From an uncultured Lachnospiraceae bacterium (GTDB lineage: Bacteria; Bacillota; Clostridia; Lachnospirales; Lachnospiraceae): 64,000 bases of DNA. A program made the translations under genes and the position numbers. Positions 51,013-61,100 of this stretch are shown here, piece by piece. Position 1 is the stretch's first letter. Each line of letters opens with the position of its first letter. The notes beneath the pieces are model-generated. The model saw only the letters and a list, made by a program, of their open reading frames with translations, was not told where the DNA came from and ran no database searches. The stretch lies in the NCBI GenBank assembly GCA_910579615.1, contig CAJTUA010000003.1, positions 62,001 through 126,000 of the forward strand, written 5' to 3'.

Positions 51013-53061
51013 ATGAGCAAATGGATATGGTACTATGGGGATTTTGAGGTTTATCACAGCCTGAAGCTGCATGCAAGGCGCGACGAGTTCGGTCACAATT
51101 TCCCGCCGTTCTGGCGGCTTGATGATTGTTGGCACAATGTAAGGTTTCGCAAGGAGGTGGAGCTGCAAACCCCGGAGGAAATTACCGTGTCCGCCCACGG
51201 GGTGGGCAATGTGGAGATTGACGGGAGACGTCATGCATTGGACGAGCCGCTCCTTCTGACGCAGGGAAAGCATGGAATCATGGTTCATGTCCTGAATCCG
51301 GACGGACTGCCGTGCATTTATGTGAAAGGAAAAACGGTCGTAAGTGATGAGACCTGGCTTGTGAATTCTTACGGCAGGGAGTGGGTGAACGCGGGCAGCA
51401 ATGCGCTGTATCTGGAAAAAAGTGTTAATCCGCAGGAGTTTGGGTTTTCTTATGAGGAAATTGTACCCGTGCAAAAAAATAATGTGGACGGCGGTATTTT
51501 ATATGATTTTGGCAGGGAGACTTTCGCGAAGCTGTATGTTGAAATACAGGATGGGGAAATGGATATATTTTACGGTGAGACGAAGGAGGAGGCGCTTGAT
51601 GGAAGAAATTCGTATCTGAGGGCGCATATTTTCCCGCAGTCGGGCATATGTTCCCGGCAAGAGTTAGAAAAAGCTCCCGGAAGAGTTTCACAGCCAGGGC
51701 AGGGGAACTTAGAGACTGCATACGGAGATTTAAAGTGCGGGCAGGAGATTCCTGCCCGTGCCTTCCGCTACTTGTATGTTGTCAGCGCGCCGGAGCAGAC
51801 ATACTGCCTGCGCGCATACCATGAGTATCTTCCCCTGAAAAGACGCGGAAGCTTTCGCTGCTCGGATGAACAAATCAACAAAATATGGGATACTGCGGCA
51901 TATACGTTCCACTTAAACAGCCGGGAATTTTTCCTTGACGGCATTAAGCGTGACCGCTGGGTCTGGTCAGGCGACGCGTACCAGAGCTATCTTGTGAACC
52001 GGTACCTTTTCTTTGATGCGGACATTTGCAAAAGGACAATCCTTGCCCTGCGCGGCAAGGAGCCGGTGGAAAAGCACATTAACACCATTATGGATTATTC
52101 TTTCTACTGGCTTATGAGTATCTACGATTATTATGAGATGACAGGCGATACGGAATTTGTGCGCCGCATTTATCCGAAAATGGTATCGCTGATGGATTTT
52201 TGTCTGTCGCGGCTGGATGCGGACGGCTTTGCCGCACAGGTCGGGGATGACTGGGTCTTTGTTGATTGGGCGGAAATGGACAAAGAAGGGGCGGTCTGCG
52301 CGGAACAGATGCTTCTTGCCAGAAGCCTTGAAGCCATGGCAAAATGCAGCCAGGTGATTGGCCAAAGCTGCGATGATTACGATAAAGCATTTGTACAGCT
52401 GCGGGAGAAAATCAACCGCTTTTTCTGGAGCGAGGAGAAGGGGGCATTCATCGACAGTTTTGCTTCGGGGAAAGAAAATGTTACCCGGCACGCAAATATT
52501 TTCGCCTTGCTGTTTGGCTATGCGGATGCGGCGCAGCAGGAAAAAATTATAAAAAATGTCCTGCAAAACGATGCGGTTCTGCAGATTCGCACGCCGTATT
52601 TCAAATTCTATGAATTGGAAGCGATGTGCCTTATGGGGAACCAGGAAAAAGTAACACAACGTATCCAGGATTACTGGGGCTCCATGCTTGAAGCGGGGGC
52701 GACAACGTTCTGGGAGGAATACACGCCGATGCTGCCGTGGGACGGGCAGCTGGCAATGTACGGCGACAAGTACGGAAAAAGCCTTTGCCATGCGTGGGGC
52801 GCGAGCCCGATTTATCTGCTGGGCAGGTATTACATGGGTGTGCGGCCAACACAGCCGGGCTATAAAGCATTTGAGGTAATGCCGAATGCAGGTGGGCTTG
52901 ACTGGTTTCAGGGAACGGTTCCGGTCGGGGAAGGAAGCGTTTTTGTCCACATGCAGCCGGAGGTGCTGGAGGTCTGTGCGGATGTGGGCGGCGGTGTTCT
53001 GCTCTGGAAGGGAGAACGCTTCCCGATAAAGAAAAATGAAGTAATACGGCTGCCGCGGTAA
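51013..53061 (+). CDS. alpha-L-rhamnosidase-like glycosidase (GH78 type)
   Basis: 682 aa, cytoplasmic (no signal). An N-terminal beta-sandwich (about 1-270) is followed by an (alpha/alpha)6 barrel with REFFLDGIKRDRWVWSGDAY, in which the acidic residues fit the catalytic region of GH78 enzymes, then VGDDWVFVDW and FWEEYTPM. A small C-terminal beta domain follows. It probably releases rhamnose or a related sugar from imported oligosaccharides. It follows metG by 27 bp, so read-through from metG is likely. Confidence 0.83.
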   Translation: MSKWIWYYGDFEVYHSLKLHARRDEFGHNFPPFWRLDDCWHNVRFRKEVELQTPEEITVSAHGVGNVEIDGRRHALDEPLLLTQGKHGIMVHVLNPDGLPCIYVKGKTVVSDETWLVNSYGREWVNAGSNALYLEKSVNPQEFGFSYEEIVPVQKNNVDGGILYDFGRETFAKLYVEIQDGEMDIFYGETKEEALDGRNSYLRAHIFPQSGICSRQELEKAPGRVSQPGQGNLETAYGDLKCGQEIPARAFRYLYVVSAPEQTYCLRAYHEYLPLKRRGSFRCSDEQINKIWDTAAYTFHLNSREFFLDGIKRDRWVWSGDAYQSYLVNRYLFFDADICKRTILALRGKEPVEKHINTIMDYSFYWLMSIYDYYEMTGDTEFVRRIYPKMVSLMDFCLSRLDADGFAAQVGDDWVFVDWAEMDKEGAVCAEQMLLARSLEAMAKCSQVIGQSCDDYDKAFVQLREKINRFFWSEEKGAFIDSFASGKENVTRHANIFALLFGYADAAQQEKIIKNVLQNDAVLQIRTPYFKFYELEAMCLMGNQEKVTQRIQDYWGSMLEAGATTFWEEYTPMLPWDGQLAMYGDKYGKSLCHAWGASPIYLLGRYYMGVRPTQPGYKAFEVMPNAGGLDWFQGTVPVGEGSVFVHMQPEVLEVCADVGGGVLLWKGERFPIKKNEVIRLPR

Positions 53062-53087
53062 TCCCAAAAATTGGGTCAAATATACTC

Positions 53088-53116
53088 TTGCATTTTGTCG
53101 TTTGCTGTGATACAAT
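53088..53116 (+). promoter_or_regulatory. promoter of the antiporter gene
   Basis: TTGCAT (53088-53093), 17-bp spacer, TACAAT (53111-53116). Confidence 0.65.
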
Positions 53117-53175
53117 TTGACCTTGGATTTAGGTGAATTCATAGAAATTTTATAATTCAAAACATGGAGGCAGCT

Positions 53176-54372
53176 ATGGAGGCGTACAGTGTTTTTAAAG
53201 ATCTCGCCATAATCATTTTGGCGGCAAAACTATTTGGCATACTTGCAAGAAAATGCAAGGCACCACAGGTGGTGGGCGAAATTATCGCCGGTCTGATTAT
53301 CGGACCAAGCATATTGGGCTGGGTCGCGCAGACGGATTTTCTTGTCCAGATAGCGGAAATCGGTGTTATCCTGCTTATGTTTTCCGCGGGTCTGGAGACG
53401 GATATCAAGGAGCTTTTGCGCACAGGACCGATTGCCCTGCTGATTGCGTGTGCGGGTGTATTTATTCCGCTTGTCTGCGGTACGCTGCTGTATATGGGAT
53501 TTTACGGAGGTGCACCGTGGGGGAGCGAGGAGTTTTACAAGGCAGTATTTATCGGAACGATTCTGACGGCGACTTCGGTCAGCATTACTGTCGAATCACT
53601 GCGCGAGATGGGGCGGCTGAAAGGGAAGGTCGGCACGACCATTCTGAGTGCCGCGATTATTGATGACGTGATTGGCATTGTTGTCCTGACGGTTGTCGTC
53701 GGATTTAAAAATCCGGATTCCCACCCGGGCAAGGTCGCGCTGAATACGGTACTTTTCTTTGTGTTGGCGGTTGTGGCAGGTTTCCTGTTCTACTTTTTGT
53801 TCCGGAGGTTTGACGCGCGCTACCCGCATACAAGGCGCATCCCAATCCTCGGCCTGGCGTTTTGTTTTATCATGTCGTACATAGCGGAGCGCTATTTTGG
53901 CATCGCGGATATTACAGGCGCTTATGTGGCGGGCATTGTCCTGTGCAGTCTGCGGGATTCAAGCTATATTGCGGAGAAAATGGATATCAATTCGTATATG
54001 CTGTTCGGACCCGTTTTCTTTGCAAGTATCGGGTTGAAGACAAACATTGACAGCTTAGATGGCTCCATCCTGTTGTTTGCGGTTGCGTTCGTGGTTGTCG
54101 GTCTGGTTTCAAAGATTGTCGGCTGTGGTCTTGCCGCAAGGCTGTGCAGATTCAAGGGAAAGGATGCAATGAAAATTGGTGTCGGCATGATGACGCGCGG
54201 CGAGGTGGCGCTGATTGTCTCGCAGAAAGGGCTTTCCGTGGGGCTTATGACACCAGTGTATTTTACGGCAGTAATTTTACTGATTATTGTTTCTTCGGTT
54301 CTTACACCGATTATTTTGAAGCTTCTGTATGCGAAGGAGCCGAAGGAGGAAACGGTAGCGGTGCAAAGCTAG
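53176..54372 (+). CDS. cation:proton antiporter (CPA2/KefB type)
   Basis: 398 aa with about 12 to 13 membrane segments. GEIIAGLIIGPSILGW and the following hydrophobic helices match monovalent cation/proton antiporter-2 proteins. Acidic membrane positions are visible in AAIIDDVIGIVVLTVVVG, and the C-terminal core has GVGMMTRGEVALIVSQKGL. It has no RCK/TrkA-N domain, so it is the short form. Started at 53176, because GGAGG (53166-53170) precedes it at a good distance; an ATG at 53164 is possible. It exchanges Na+ or K+ for protons. Confidence 0.92.
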   Translation: MEAYSVFKDLAIIILAAKLFGILARKCKAPQVVGEIIAGLIIGPSILGWVAQTDFLVQIAEIGVILLMFSAGLETDIKELLRTGPIALLIACAGVFIPLVCGTLLYMGFYGGAPWGSEEFYKAVFIGTILTATSVSITVESLREMGRLKGKVGTTILSAAIIDDVIGIVVLTVVVGFKNPDSHPGKVALNTVLFFVLAVVAGFLFYFLFRRFDARYPHTRRIPILGLAFCFIMSYIAERYFGIADITGAYVAGIVLCSLRDSSYIAEKMDINSYMLFGPVFFASIGLKTNIDSLDGSILLFAVAFVVVGLVSKIVGCGLAARLCRFKGKDAMKIGVGMMTRGEVALIVSQKGLSVGLMTPVYFTAVILLIIVSSVLTPIILKLLYAKEPKEETVAVQS

Positions 54373-54427
54373 GCTGCCGTCTGGGCGGATACAGGGATAT
54401 CCGGGGATATGTCCATATTTTAACCAG

Positions 54428-54480
54428 CGAAAAAATCCGGCTGTGGTATGACGATTTTGTCACGCAGCCGGGCTTTTTTG
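54428..54480 (+). terminator. terminator of the antiporter gene
   Basis: An A-run plus CCGGCTGTG pairs with CACGCAGCCGG and is followed by a run of six T residues. Confidence 0.7.
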
Positions 54481-54625
54481 TTCATGTGCTTGATAATTTC
54501 CAGAAAACCGATATAATGAAAAAGATTCGGGCAGTGCGCCATGCGATAAAATCCCAAAAGCGCTCCAAAAGCCGGAAGGAACATAAAAATGCCATTACAA
54601 CACATGAAATCCGGAGGGAATTTGC

Positions 54626-56566
54626 GTGCAGAAAACATTCATAAAATATACGTCTGCCATTATGACCGTGGGAATTTTGCTTATCCTTTCTTTTAATTTT
54701 GTATTTATGCTGCATAATATTGAGAATCAGAAGTTTGACAGTTTTTGCGGCAAAATAGAACAGATGATACATACCCTTGAAAATAACGAGATGGAGCTGG
54801 GGATAATAAGGGAAAATCTGGATATGGATTACCTTACAAGGGCGAGGGCAGCTGCCTATGTATTGGACCACCAGCAGGATGTATCGATGGATGTTTCACA
54901 GATGCAGTACCTGGCAAAACTTTTGGATGTGGATGAACTCCACATAATTGATGAAAATGGAATTATTGTTGCCGGTTCCGTCTCACAATACGTCGGCATT
55001 GATATGGCGCAGCATGAGCAGACAAGCCCTTTTCTGGAACTTTTGGACGCAGAGGAGGACGCTTATCTGATTCAGGAAGAACAGCCCAATGCCGCGGAAG
55101 GCAACATTATGCAATATGTTGGGGTTCGCAGAAAGACCCAGAAGGGAATTGTGCAGGTGGGCTTTAAGCCGATACGGCAGTCCGAAGCCCGGGAGAGAAA
55201 TTCGTACAAATATATATTTTCCAGATTTCCGACAGAGGAGGGGGAAGAATTGTTCGTGGCGGATGCTGTGACCGGGACAATTTTAGGGCATTCCGACGGT
55301 ATTGACCGCGAATTTGCAGAGGAATGCTATCAGCTTGACGAGCTTTTGGATTGCGGGGAGGGGGCATATAAAAAGGGCAGGGAGGGCGAAGTCATGTATG
55401 TGGTCAGCAGACAGTACGAGGATGTTCTGATTTGCACCGCATTGCCGCAAAGAATTCTGCTGCGGGAACTTTGGATTAACATTGCCCTTACGCTGCTGTA
55501 TTTATTGGTTGTGGAAGCTGTGGTGATTTTTATGCTGAATTATCTTGTGAAACGCAAGGTGATTGACGGCATTCATGGCATTATCGGGAATCTTTCCGCG
55601 ATTACGAAAGGGAACCTTGGGGTTCGCGTCCGGGAGGGCGGAAACCGGGAACTGGAGAAATTAAGTGACGGAATCAATACAATGGTTGACAGCATTATAA
55701 GTATTTCCGGAAGGATTTCCAGGATTATCGAGATGAGCAAAATCCCTATCGCAGCGTTTGAATATGAAAGCGGGACGGGGCATTTGTTTGTTACTTCAGG
55801 GCTGAAAGGGCTGCTTGATATTCCGGACGAGAAGGCGGAAAAAATCTGTGCGGATTCGGTGCTGTTTGGGCGCTACATCCAAGATATTATGGAAAATACG
55901 GTGGAGGGGGAATCGGATATTTATAAAATAAACGATGCAAAATACATCCGCATCCATATGTCCCGGTCGGAAAATAAATGCCTTGGGGTTATAACGGAGG
56001 TTACGCGGTATATGGCGGAGAAACGGCAGATGCAGTATGAAAATACACATGACCCGCTTACTGGCCTGTACAAATATCCGCATTTTAATCAGCTTGCGCA
56101 AAAGGTGCTGCTAGAGCTTCCGGAAGGGAAAATCTGCGCTGCTGTCATGCTTGATTTGGATTCGTTTAAGACAGTCAACGACACGTTCGGACATGATATG
56201 GGGGATAAGTATCTGCAAAGCTTTGCGAAGGCTTTGCAGGAGCTTCCGCAGGAGCATGTACTTACAGCAAGGCGCTCCGGGGATGAGTTTTGCATGATGA
56301 TTTACGGCTGCGGGGAGAGGGAGGAGCTGATAGGGTATCTGGATTTGTTCTATGGGATATTGGGTGCAAATCCGGTTGCCCTGTCGGAGCAGGAGAGCAG
56401 AATCATCAGCGTTTCGGCAGGGTTTGCCTGGACGAAGGATTCGGGTATGGAATTGCCTGTGCTGCTGGCGCATGCGGATGAGGCGCTTTATGAGATGAAG
56501 CGGGAGGCGAAGGGGCATTACAGGGAGTATGTGGAACGGAACCTGCCTTTTTTTCCGGGCCATTGA
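54626..56566 (+). CDS. membrane GGDEF protein with Cache-like sensor
   Basis: 646 aa, GTG start with GGAGGG 6 nt upstream. A membrane segment (about 12-32), an extracellular region of about 250 residues resembling a double Cache sensor, and a second membrane segment (about 285-310) come first. A HAMP-like linker and a PAS-like segment follow, then the diguanylate cyclase domain (about 470-640). The active-site motif reads SGDEF (551-555) rather than GGDEF, a variant known in active enzymes. DPLTGLYKYPHFNQL opens the domain. It probably makes c-di-GMP in response to an external ligand. Confidence 0.92.
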   Translation: MQKTFIKYTSAIMTVGILLILSFNFVFMLHNIENQKFDSFCGKIEQMIHTLENNEMELGIIRENLDMDYLTRARAAAYVLDHQQDVSMDVSQMQYLAKLLDVDELHIIDENGIIVAGSVSQYVGIDMAQHEQTSPFLELLDAEEDAYLIQEEQPNAAEGNIMQYVGVRRKTQKGIVQVGFKPIRQSEARERNSYKYIFSRFPTEEGEELFVADAVTGTILGHSDGIDREFAEECYQLDELLDCGEGAYKKGREGEVMYVVSRQYEDVLICTALPQRILLRELWINIALTLLYLLVVEAVVIFMLNYLVKRKVIDGIHGIIGNLSAITKGNLGVRVREGGNRELEKLSDGINTMVDSIISISGRISRIIEMSKIPIAAFEYESGTGHLFVTSGLKGLLDIPDEKAEKICADSVLFGRYIQDIMENTVEGESDIYKINDAKYIRIHMSRSENKCLGVITEVTRYMAEKRQMQYENTHDPLTGLYKYPHFNQLAQKVLLELPEGKICAAVMLDLDSFKTVNDTFGHDMGDKYLQSFAKALQELPQEHVLTARRSGDEFCMMIYGCGEREELIGYLDLFYGILGANPVALSEQESRIISVSAGFAWTKDSGMELPVLLAHADEALYEMKREAKGHYREYVERNLPFFPGH

Positions 56567-56628
56567 CATGAGCAGGAGAAACATGCGAAGCTTCAAAAAA
56601 GAAAATCGAAACAGGAGAATAATATTAT

Positions 56629-57123
56629 ATGCATTTTGTATATTGCCCGCACTGCGGGGAGAAACTGATACACAAAGAAATCGGGGACGAGGGTCTGATT
56701 CCGTATTGCGAAAGCTGTTCGGTGCCGTTATGGGACATGTTCACGACCTCGGTTATCTGTGCGGTTGTGAATGAGTATGACGAGGTAGCCCTTCTTCGCC
56801 AGAATTATGTGTCCGCGACAAAGTACGTGTGCGTCGCCGGGATTATGAAAATAGGGGAGAATGCGGAGGACACCGTTGTCCGCGAGGTAAAAGAGGAGCT
56901 TGGCGTTGACGTGGAGACGGTTCAGTATGTCCGCAGTTATCCTTATGAGAAAAAAGAAATGCTGATGCTGGGATTTTACGCAACCGCAAAGAAGAAGGAT
57001 TTTGAATTGTCAGGTGAAGTCGATGCGGCGGAGTGGGTGCCGCTTGATGAGGCACCGGGGAAATTGCGGGAGGGGAGCATTGCCTGGCAGCTGGTGCGTG
57101 AAGTGACGGGGAAGATGGAATGA
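56629..57123 (+). CDS. NUDIX hydrolase with zinc ribbon
   Basis: 164 aa; AGGAG lies upstream of the ATG at 56629. An N-terminal zinc ribbon (CPHCGEKL and CESCSVPLW) precedes the NUDIX domain with GENAEDTVVREVKEELGVDV. The pairing resembles NudC-type NADH/RNA-cap pyrophosphatases, though much shorter. The first Gly of the box is GIMKIGE rather than GGxxE. The substrate is not certain. Confidence 0.88.
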   Translation: MHFVYCPHCGEKLIHKEIGDEGLIPYCESCSVPLWDMFTTSVICAVVNEYDEVALLRQNYVSATKYVCVAGIMKIGENAEDTVVREVKEELGVDVETVQYVRSYPYEKKEMLMLGFYATAKKKDFELSGEVDAAEWVPLDEAPGKLREGSIAWQLVREVTGKME

Positions 57124-57239
57124 AGGAAGATGATGTCCCATGTTCTGATTTTTACCATCCCTCTATTGCTTTTTTCATCACACGGCGATATAATAATCGA
57201 AGGACGATTACATAATTAAAAGAACGGAGTGATGCAACC

Positions 57240-57761
57240 ATGGACCAAAACGAGGAATTTATCCGCACTTTAAAAATTGAGGATGTGCCGTGGAACAGGC
57301 TTACTACGGCATACGGGATGGCAACAGAGCTGCCGGAATATCTTAAGACAGTGCAGGCGATGTCCAACCGGGGCAGTGTAAAGGAAGCATTGGGGGAAAT
57401 TTTGGACAATATTGAGCACCAGAGTTCACTGTGGCATTCCACGCCTTTTGCTCTGATTTTCCTTGTGCGCATTTACCATGATGCGGAAAAGCAAAAAGAA
57501 AGCAACAAAACGGCAGCATGGCTGCTGGAGGAGCTTGAGGATTTTTTTGTGCTGCTTATCGGATATCATGACGATTTGGATGATTTTGAAAGTGAGGAAC
57601 CGCTGCCGCTGTTTTCGGATATGCTAAATGAGGAATATCTCTGGCCGGAAGACCTGGACGAGGAGGAACAGGACGAGTGGTGGGATAAGGGTTATGCGGA
57701 TGAACTGCATACCAGCATCTGCTATTACTCGTATGAGCTTTTGAAGGAGTTTGATGTATGA
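57240..57761 (+). CDS. uncharacterised acidic protein, 173 aa
   Basis: The ATG follows GGAGTG at about 8 nt. It is a highly acidic, helical cytoplasmic protein (DLDDFESEEPLPLF, WPEDLDEEEQDEWW) with no recognised domain. The size and acidity resemble small immunity or DUF-type proteins. A hairpin and a terminator follow directly, so it is a single-gene unit. Confidence 0.7.
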   Translation: MDQNEEFIRTLKIEDVPWNRLTTAYGMATELPEYLKTVQAMSNRGSVKEALGEILDNIEHQSSLWHSTPFALIFLVRIYHDAEKQKESNKTAAWLLEELEDFFVLLIGYHDDLDDFESEEPLPLFSDMLNEEYLWPEDLDEEEQDEWWDKGYADELHTSICYYSYELLKEFDV

Positions 57762-57764
57762 ATG

Positions 57765-57801
57765 ACAGCGGCGGTTTGGCAAATGTCCAAGCCGCCGCTG
57801 T
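57765..57801. repeat. hairpin after the acidic-protein gene
   Basis: ACAGCGGCGGTTTGG pairs with CCAAGCCGCCGCTGT (one G-T) around a 7-nt loop. It lacks a T-run, but a terminator follows. Confidence 0.6.
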
Positions 57802-57815
57802 TGCCACAGGAAAGA

Positions 57816-57844
57816 GGGAGCGCATTTGAAGCACTCCCTTTTTC
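57816..57844 (+). terminator. terminator of the acidic-protein gene
   Basis: GGGAGCGC and GCACTCCC (one mismatch) form a stem followed by five T residues. Confidence 0.7.
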
Positions 57845-57860
57845 TGGAATTTTTCGAAAT

Positions 57861-59921
57861 CTATTTGATGTCCGTCATTAACTCCATTACCGTATCATAC
57901 CCCTTCTCCACCGCAATCTGTACGCAGCTCTCCCCCTTATTGTTCGTGTGGTTGTAATCCGCGCCCTTCTTAATCAGGAAGCGCGCAACCTCCTGGTTGC
58001 CGTACTTTAACGCGTGATAAAGGGCAGTATTGCCGGCATTGTCCGACATATTGACATCCGCACCTGCGCGCACAAGTTCTTTTACAATGTCCTTGTAGCA
58101 CATATTCTTTGTGTTCAGAATCAGCGCCGTGTTGCCGACATTGTCCGTGGCATTGACATCCACGCCCCTTTCAAGGAAAATCGGAAGAAGTTTGCTTGTC
58201 ATATGAAGATCCAACGACATCAAAAGCATGAGCGGGGTCTTTCCGTCATTTCTTGCGCCATCGAGGGTTTTCAGTTCTTTTAGTACCCCGGCTCTATCTT
58301 CAAGGTTCAGGTCGCCGCCAAACTTCTTTTTCATAACAGCAAGATGTGCCGGGAGCTCGCCGTTGACGTTCTGTAAGGAACTGTCGCCGCCGTTTTCCTC
58401 CAAAAATTTAACGACATCCCCATGCCCGTAGATGCACGCGACATGCAGTGGGGTGTCGCCCGCCTCGGCAGGCTGGTCCTGTGTAATGTTTAAATCCACG
58501 CCCTTTTCGAGCATAACCTTAAGCATTTCCGTATGTCCGTTACGCGCTGCCCAATGCACGGCGCTGACTCCCCTGTTGTCAATCTGCTCCATGGACTCCT
58601 TCGAAAAGAAAACTGCTGCGCTCTCTACGTAATCATCCTTTTCATGGGAAAACATAGTTCTTGGCGTGCATTCCGCCACGAAGTTGGCAGGGGTTCTGCC
58701 CTCGACAACTGCCATGTCCATGTCCACGCCGAGTTCCATGAATTTTTTGATGACCTTAATACCAAAATTGCCGGAAAGGCATTTGTCGCGCAGGCAGAAT
58801 ACACTGCCGCCGGAGTGAATCGGCATGGTAAAATCAATGCCTGCTTCATGGCACAGGTCGAGCAACTGGCATTTCTCGTCCCGGATTAGCGCACTGTACA
58901 TGATGTTTGCCAAGTACCCCATATCGTCGTCATCGTCCGGGTCAATTTTGGAGATTAGCTTTTTGGCAAGATAGAGCGCGACACTCATATTGTCCTGTTC
59001 TTCATCGGAAAAGCTTGCAAAGGCATTGCTTGTGATACGGCTCAGGTTTGCCATATCTATGCGGCTTGCCTCGCAGTCTTCGTTCGCCCCGGCATCTTTC
59101 AGCGCCATACAAAGGCCTTCGTTGTAGACTTTGAGCGCAGCCTGCATCGGGGTCTCTCCGCCGGCATTTGGCGTGTTGATTGTATCCGTGCATTTTGCAA
59201 GCAGCATCGCTGCCGTCATGTGGCGGTTGTGGATTGCCATCAAAAGCGGGGTGTTGCCTTCCGCATCGACAAAATCCGTCTTGGCCCCCTTCTTTAAAAA
59301 TACCTCCGTCAGTGCCCAGGAAATATTGGTGTTTCCCCCCTGCAATATGGAGGCAAGAGGCGTTAAGCCGTTTTCGTCCTTTGCGTTGATGCCGTCGCCG
59401 AGAAGCTCCGCAATCTGTTCGCGCTGGTCCATGCTGTAGCGTTGGCATTCATAGCCATTCTGGAAATTTTCAAGGCGCGGGCGCACAAGGTAGTGCCATG
59501 CGTTCTGGCCTGCGGCATCGCAGATGGTGGAGTCTGCACCGTGCGAAAGCAGAAGTTTTACCATATTCAGATTGCCGCGGCAGCAGGCGAGCATAAACGG
59601 GGTCAGCCCTTTGCCTCTGCCGTCCGTTATATTGACATCAATGCCCAAATCGCTGTTGCCTAAGATTTTGTCCACCGCGTCGAGGAAATTGTGCCATACA
59701 AGTAGATGGATTAAGCTTAAGCCCCAGCAGGAGGATGTGTCGGTGAGCACAGCCTTGTCGCAGGTTTCAAGGCACTCCTGCATCGCGGCAACCTCCTCCG
59801 GTTTGAAAAGATTGTAGCGGTACAAATTCTCATCAAATTTACATGTCCACCACGGGATATATTTGCTGCGGTTGCTGCCGATGGAATCCCCTAATACTTT
59901 TTTCAGTTCTTTGATATCCAT
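57861..59921 (-). CDS. large ankyrin-repeat protein
   Basis: 686 aa from the ATG at 59921 (GGGAGG upstream). At least 14 ankyrin repeats are visible, for example GLTPFMLACCRGNLNMVKLL, GDTPLHVACIYGHGDVVKFL and GNTALYHALKYGNQEVARFL, separated by a less regular middle part (about 280-440). It has no signal peptide or membrane segment, so it is a cytoplasmic protein-binding scaffold. A second ankyrin protein lies just upstream on the same strand. The partner proteins are unknown. Confidence 0.9.
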   Translation of the reverse strand: MDIKELKKVLGDSIGSNRSKYIPWWTCKFDENLYRYNLFKPEEVAAMQECLETCDKAVLTDTSSCWGLSLIHLLVWHNFLDAVDKILGNSDLGIDVNITDGRGKGLTPFMLACCRGNLNMVKLLLSHGADSTICDAAGQNAWHYLVRPRLENFQNGYECQRYSMDQREQIAELLGDGINAKDENGLTPLASILQGGNTNISWALTEVFLKKGAKTDFVDAEGNTPLLMAIHNRHMTAAMLLAKCTDTINTPNAGGETPMQAALKVYNEGLCMALKDAGANEDCEASRIDMANLSRITSNAFASFSDEEQDNMSVALYLAKKLISKIDPDDDDDMGYLANIMYSALIRDEKCQLLDLCHEAGIDFTMPIHSGGSVFCLRDKCLSGNFGIKVIKKFMELGVDMDMAVVEGRTPANFVAECTPRTMFSHEKDDYVESAAVFFSKESMEQIDNRGVSAVHWAARNGHTEMLKVMLEKGVDLNITQDQPAEAGDTPLHVACIYGHGDVVKFLEENGGDSSLQNVNGELPAHLAVMKKKFGGDLNLEDRAGVLKELKTLDGARNDGKTPLMLLMSLDLHMTSKLLPIFLERGVDVNATDNVGNTALILNTKNMCYKDIVKELVRAGADVNMSDNAGNTALYHALKYGNQEVARFLIKKGADYNHTNNKGESCVQIAVEKGYDTVMELMTDIK

Positions 59922-59971
59922 GAAAAAACCTCCCTTAATCATTGCATTATGATTTCCGTTCTTGCATAAAA

Positions 59972-59993
59972 GGGGCTGTCGCGCGACAGCCCC
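59972..59993 (-). terminator. terminator of the smaller ankyrin gene
   Basis: GGGGCTGTCGC-GCGACAGCCCC is a perfect 22-bp palindrome followed on the minus strand by TTTT. Confidence 0.75.
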
Positions 59994-60033
59994 GGCATTT
60001 CATTCCCGGCCATGTTGTGACCGTTTTTGCTTT

Positions 60034-61008
60034 TTAATTTTCAGCGCCCGCCACAAGAAGCTTTTCGACGATATCGTTGTAGCCTGCTTCCGTTGCGTAG
60101 TAAAGTGCTGTATGCTCCGCAAGGTCTGCGTATGTAACATCCGCGCCCTTTTCAATCAGGGCTTCCACAATGTAGTTGCTGCCGCGCTTCGCCGCGATGA
60201 TTAACGCAGTCTCACCGTTCTCGTCGCGCTCATTGATGTTCGCGCCGTGCTCAAGGAGCTTCTTTACAAGGCGCTCGTTCATATTGCCGGCAGCGACATG
60301 GAGCGGTGAATAACCGTTGCTGCCGCTGATGTTGGTATCTGCGCCCGCCTCCAAAAGAAGCTCGGCAATCAGAAGGTTATCCTGTGCGGCGGCAACATAA
60401 AGCGGTGTCTGCTTGCTGTCATTTCGCGCGTTGATGTCGATGTCACCCTTTGCAAGCATCGCTTTTACGACTTCCCCCTGCTCATTGAAACACGCCTGGT
60501 GAAGGGGGGTGTTCCCGTAGGCGTCCGCGTTTCCCGAGTTTTCTTTTGACATGCTCTCAAGCAGCTGTACAAGGCCGAGCGCATTTGCGTAATCGATTGC
60601 GGTGTGGTTCTGGTTGTCCATGACGTTGATGTCCGCGCCGAGTTCGATGAGGTATCTTGCCGCCTCCGCCTTTCTTGCTTCCACCGCATAGATCAATGCA
60701 GTCCTGCCGCCGCGGTCCGTCGCGTTGATATCCGCGCCCGCGTCAATCAGAAGCTTGATGACTTCTTTGTTTCCGGAACCTACTGCCATATGTAAAGGAG
60801 TGACGCTGTCGTTAGAAATCTGGTTGGCATCCGCGTCTTTTTCAAGCAGAAGCTTTACAATGTCGCGGTAGCCCTTTTTGCAGGCGTAATGGATTGGTGC
60901 AAACCCAAGTTCATCCACCGCGTTGACATTGATTCCTTCTTTCTTCAGGAACGACATTACGACCCCTTTTTGTCCGTTCTGGCAGGCCTTAAGTAACAAT
61001 TTTTCCAT
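60034..61008 (-). CDS. ankyrin-repeat protein, 324 aa
   Basis: About nine to ten ankyrin repeats fill the whole protein (AVDELGFAPIHYACKKGYRD, then GNTPLHQACFNEQGEVVKAM and others), with no other domain. GAGGT precedes the ATG. The tight repeat register (about 33 residues) suggests a complete solenoid. A very short frame ends just before it (61011-61076, GAKTIYNGYYINGKEV) and may be a leader peptide or remnant. It is paired with the larger ankyrin gene downstream, with a terminator between them. Confidence 0.9.
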   Translation of the reverse strand: MEKLLLKACQNGQKGVVMSFLKKEGINVNAVDELGFAPIHYACKKGYRDIVKLLLEKDADANQISNDSVTPLHMAVGSGNKEVIKLLIDAGADINATDRGGRTALIYAVEARKAEAARYLIELGADINVMDNQNHTAIDYANALGLVQLLESMSKENSGNADAYGNTPLHQACFNEQGEVVKAMLAKGDIDINARNDSKQTPLYVAAAQDNLLIAELLLEAGADTNISGSNGYSPLHVAAGNMNERLVKKLLEHGANINERDENGETALIIAAKRGSNYIVEALIEKGADVTYADLAEHTALYYATEAGYNDIVEKLLVAGAEN

Positions 61009-61100
61009 TTTTATACCTCTTTCCCGTTGATATAATATCCATTATATATCGTTTTTGCGCCGATGTCGAGAATCATCTTGATTTTTTCCGGGTAAGTATA

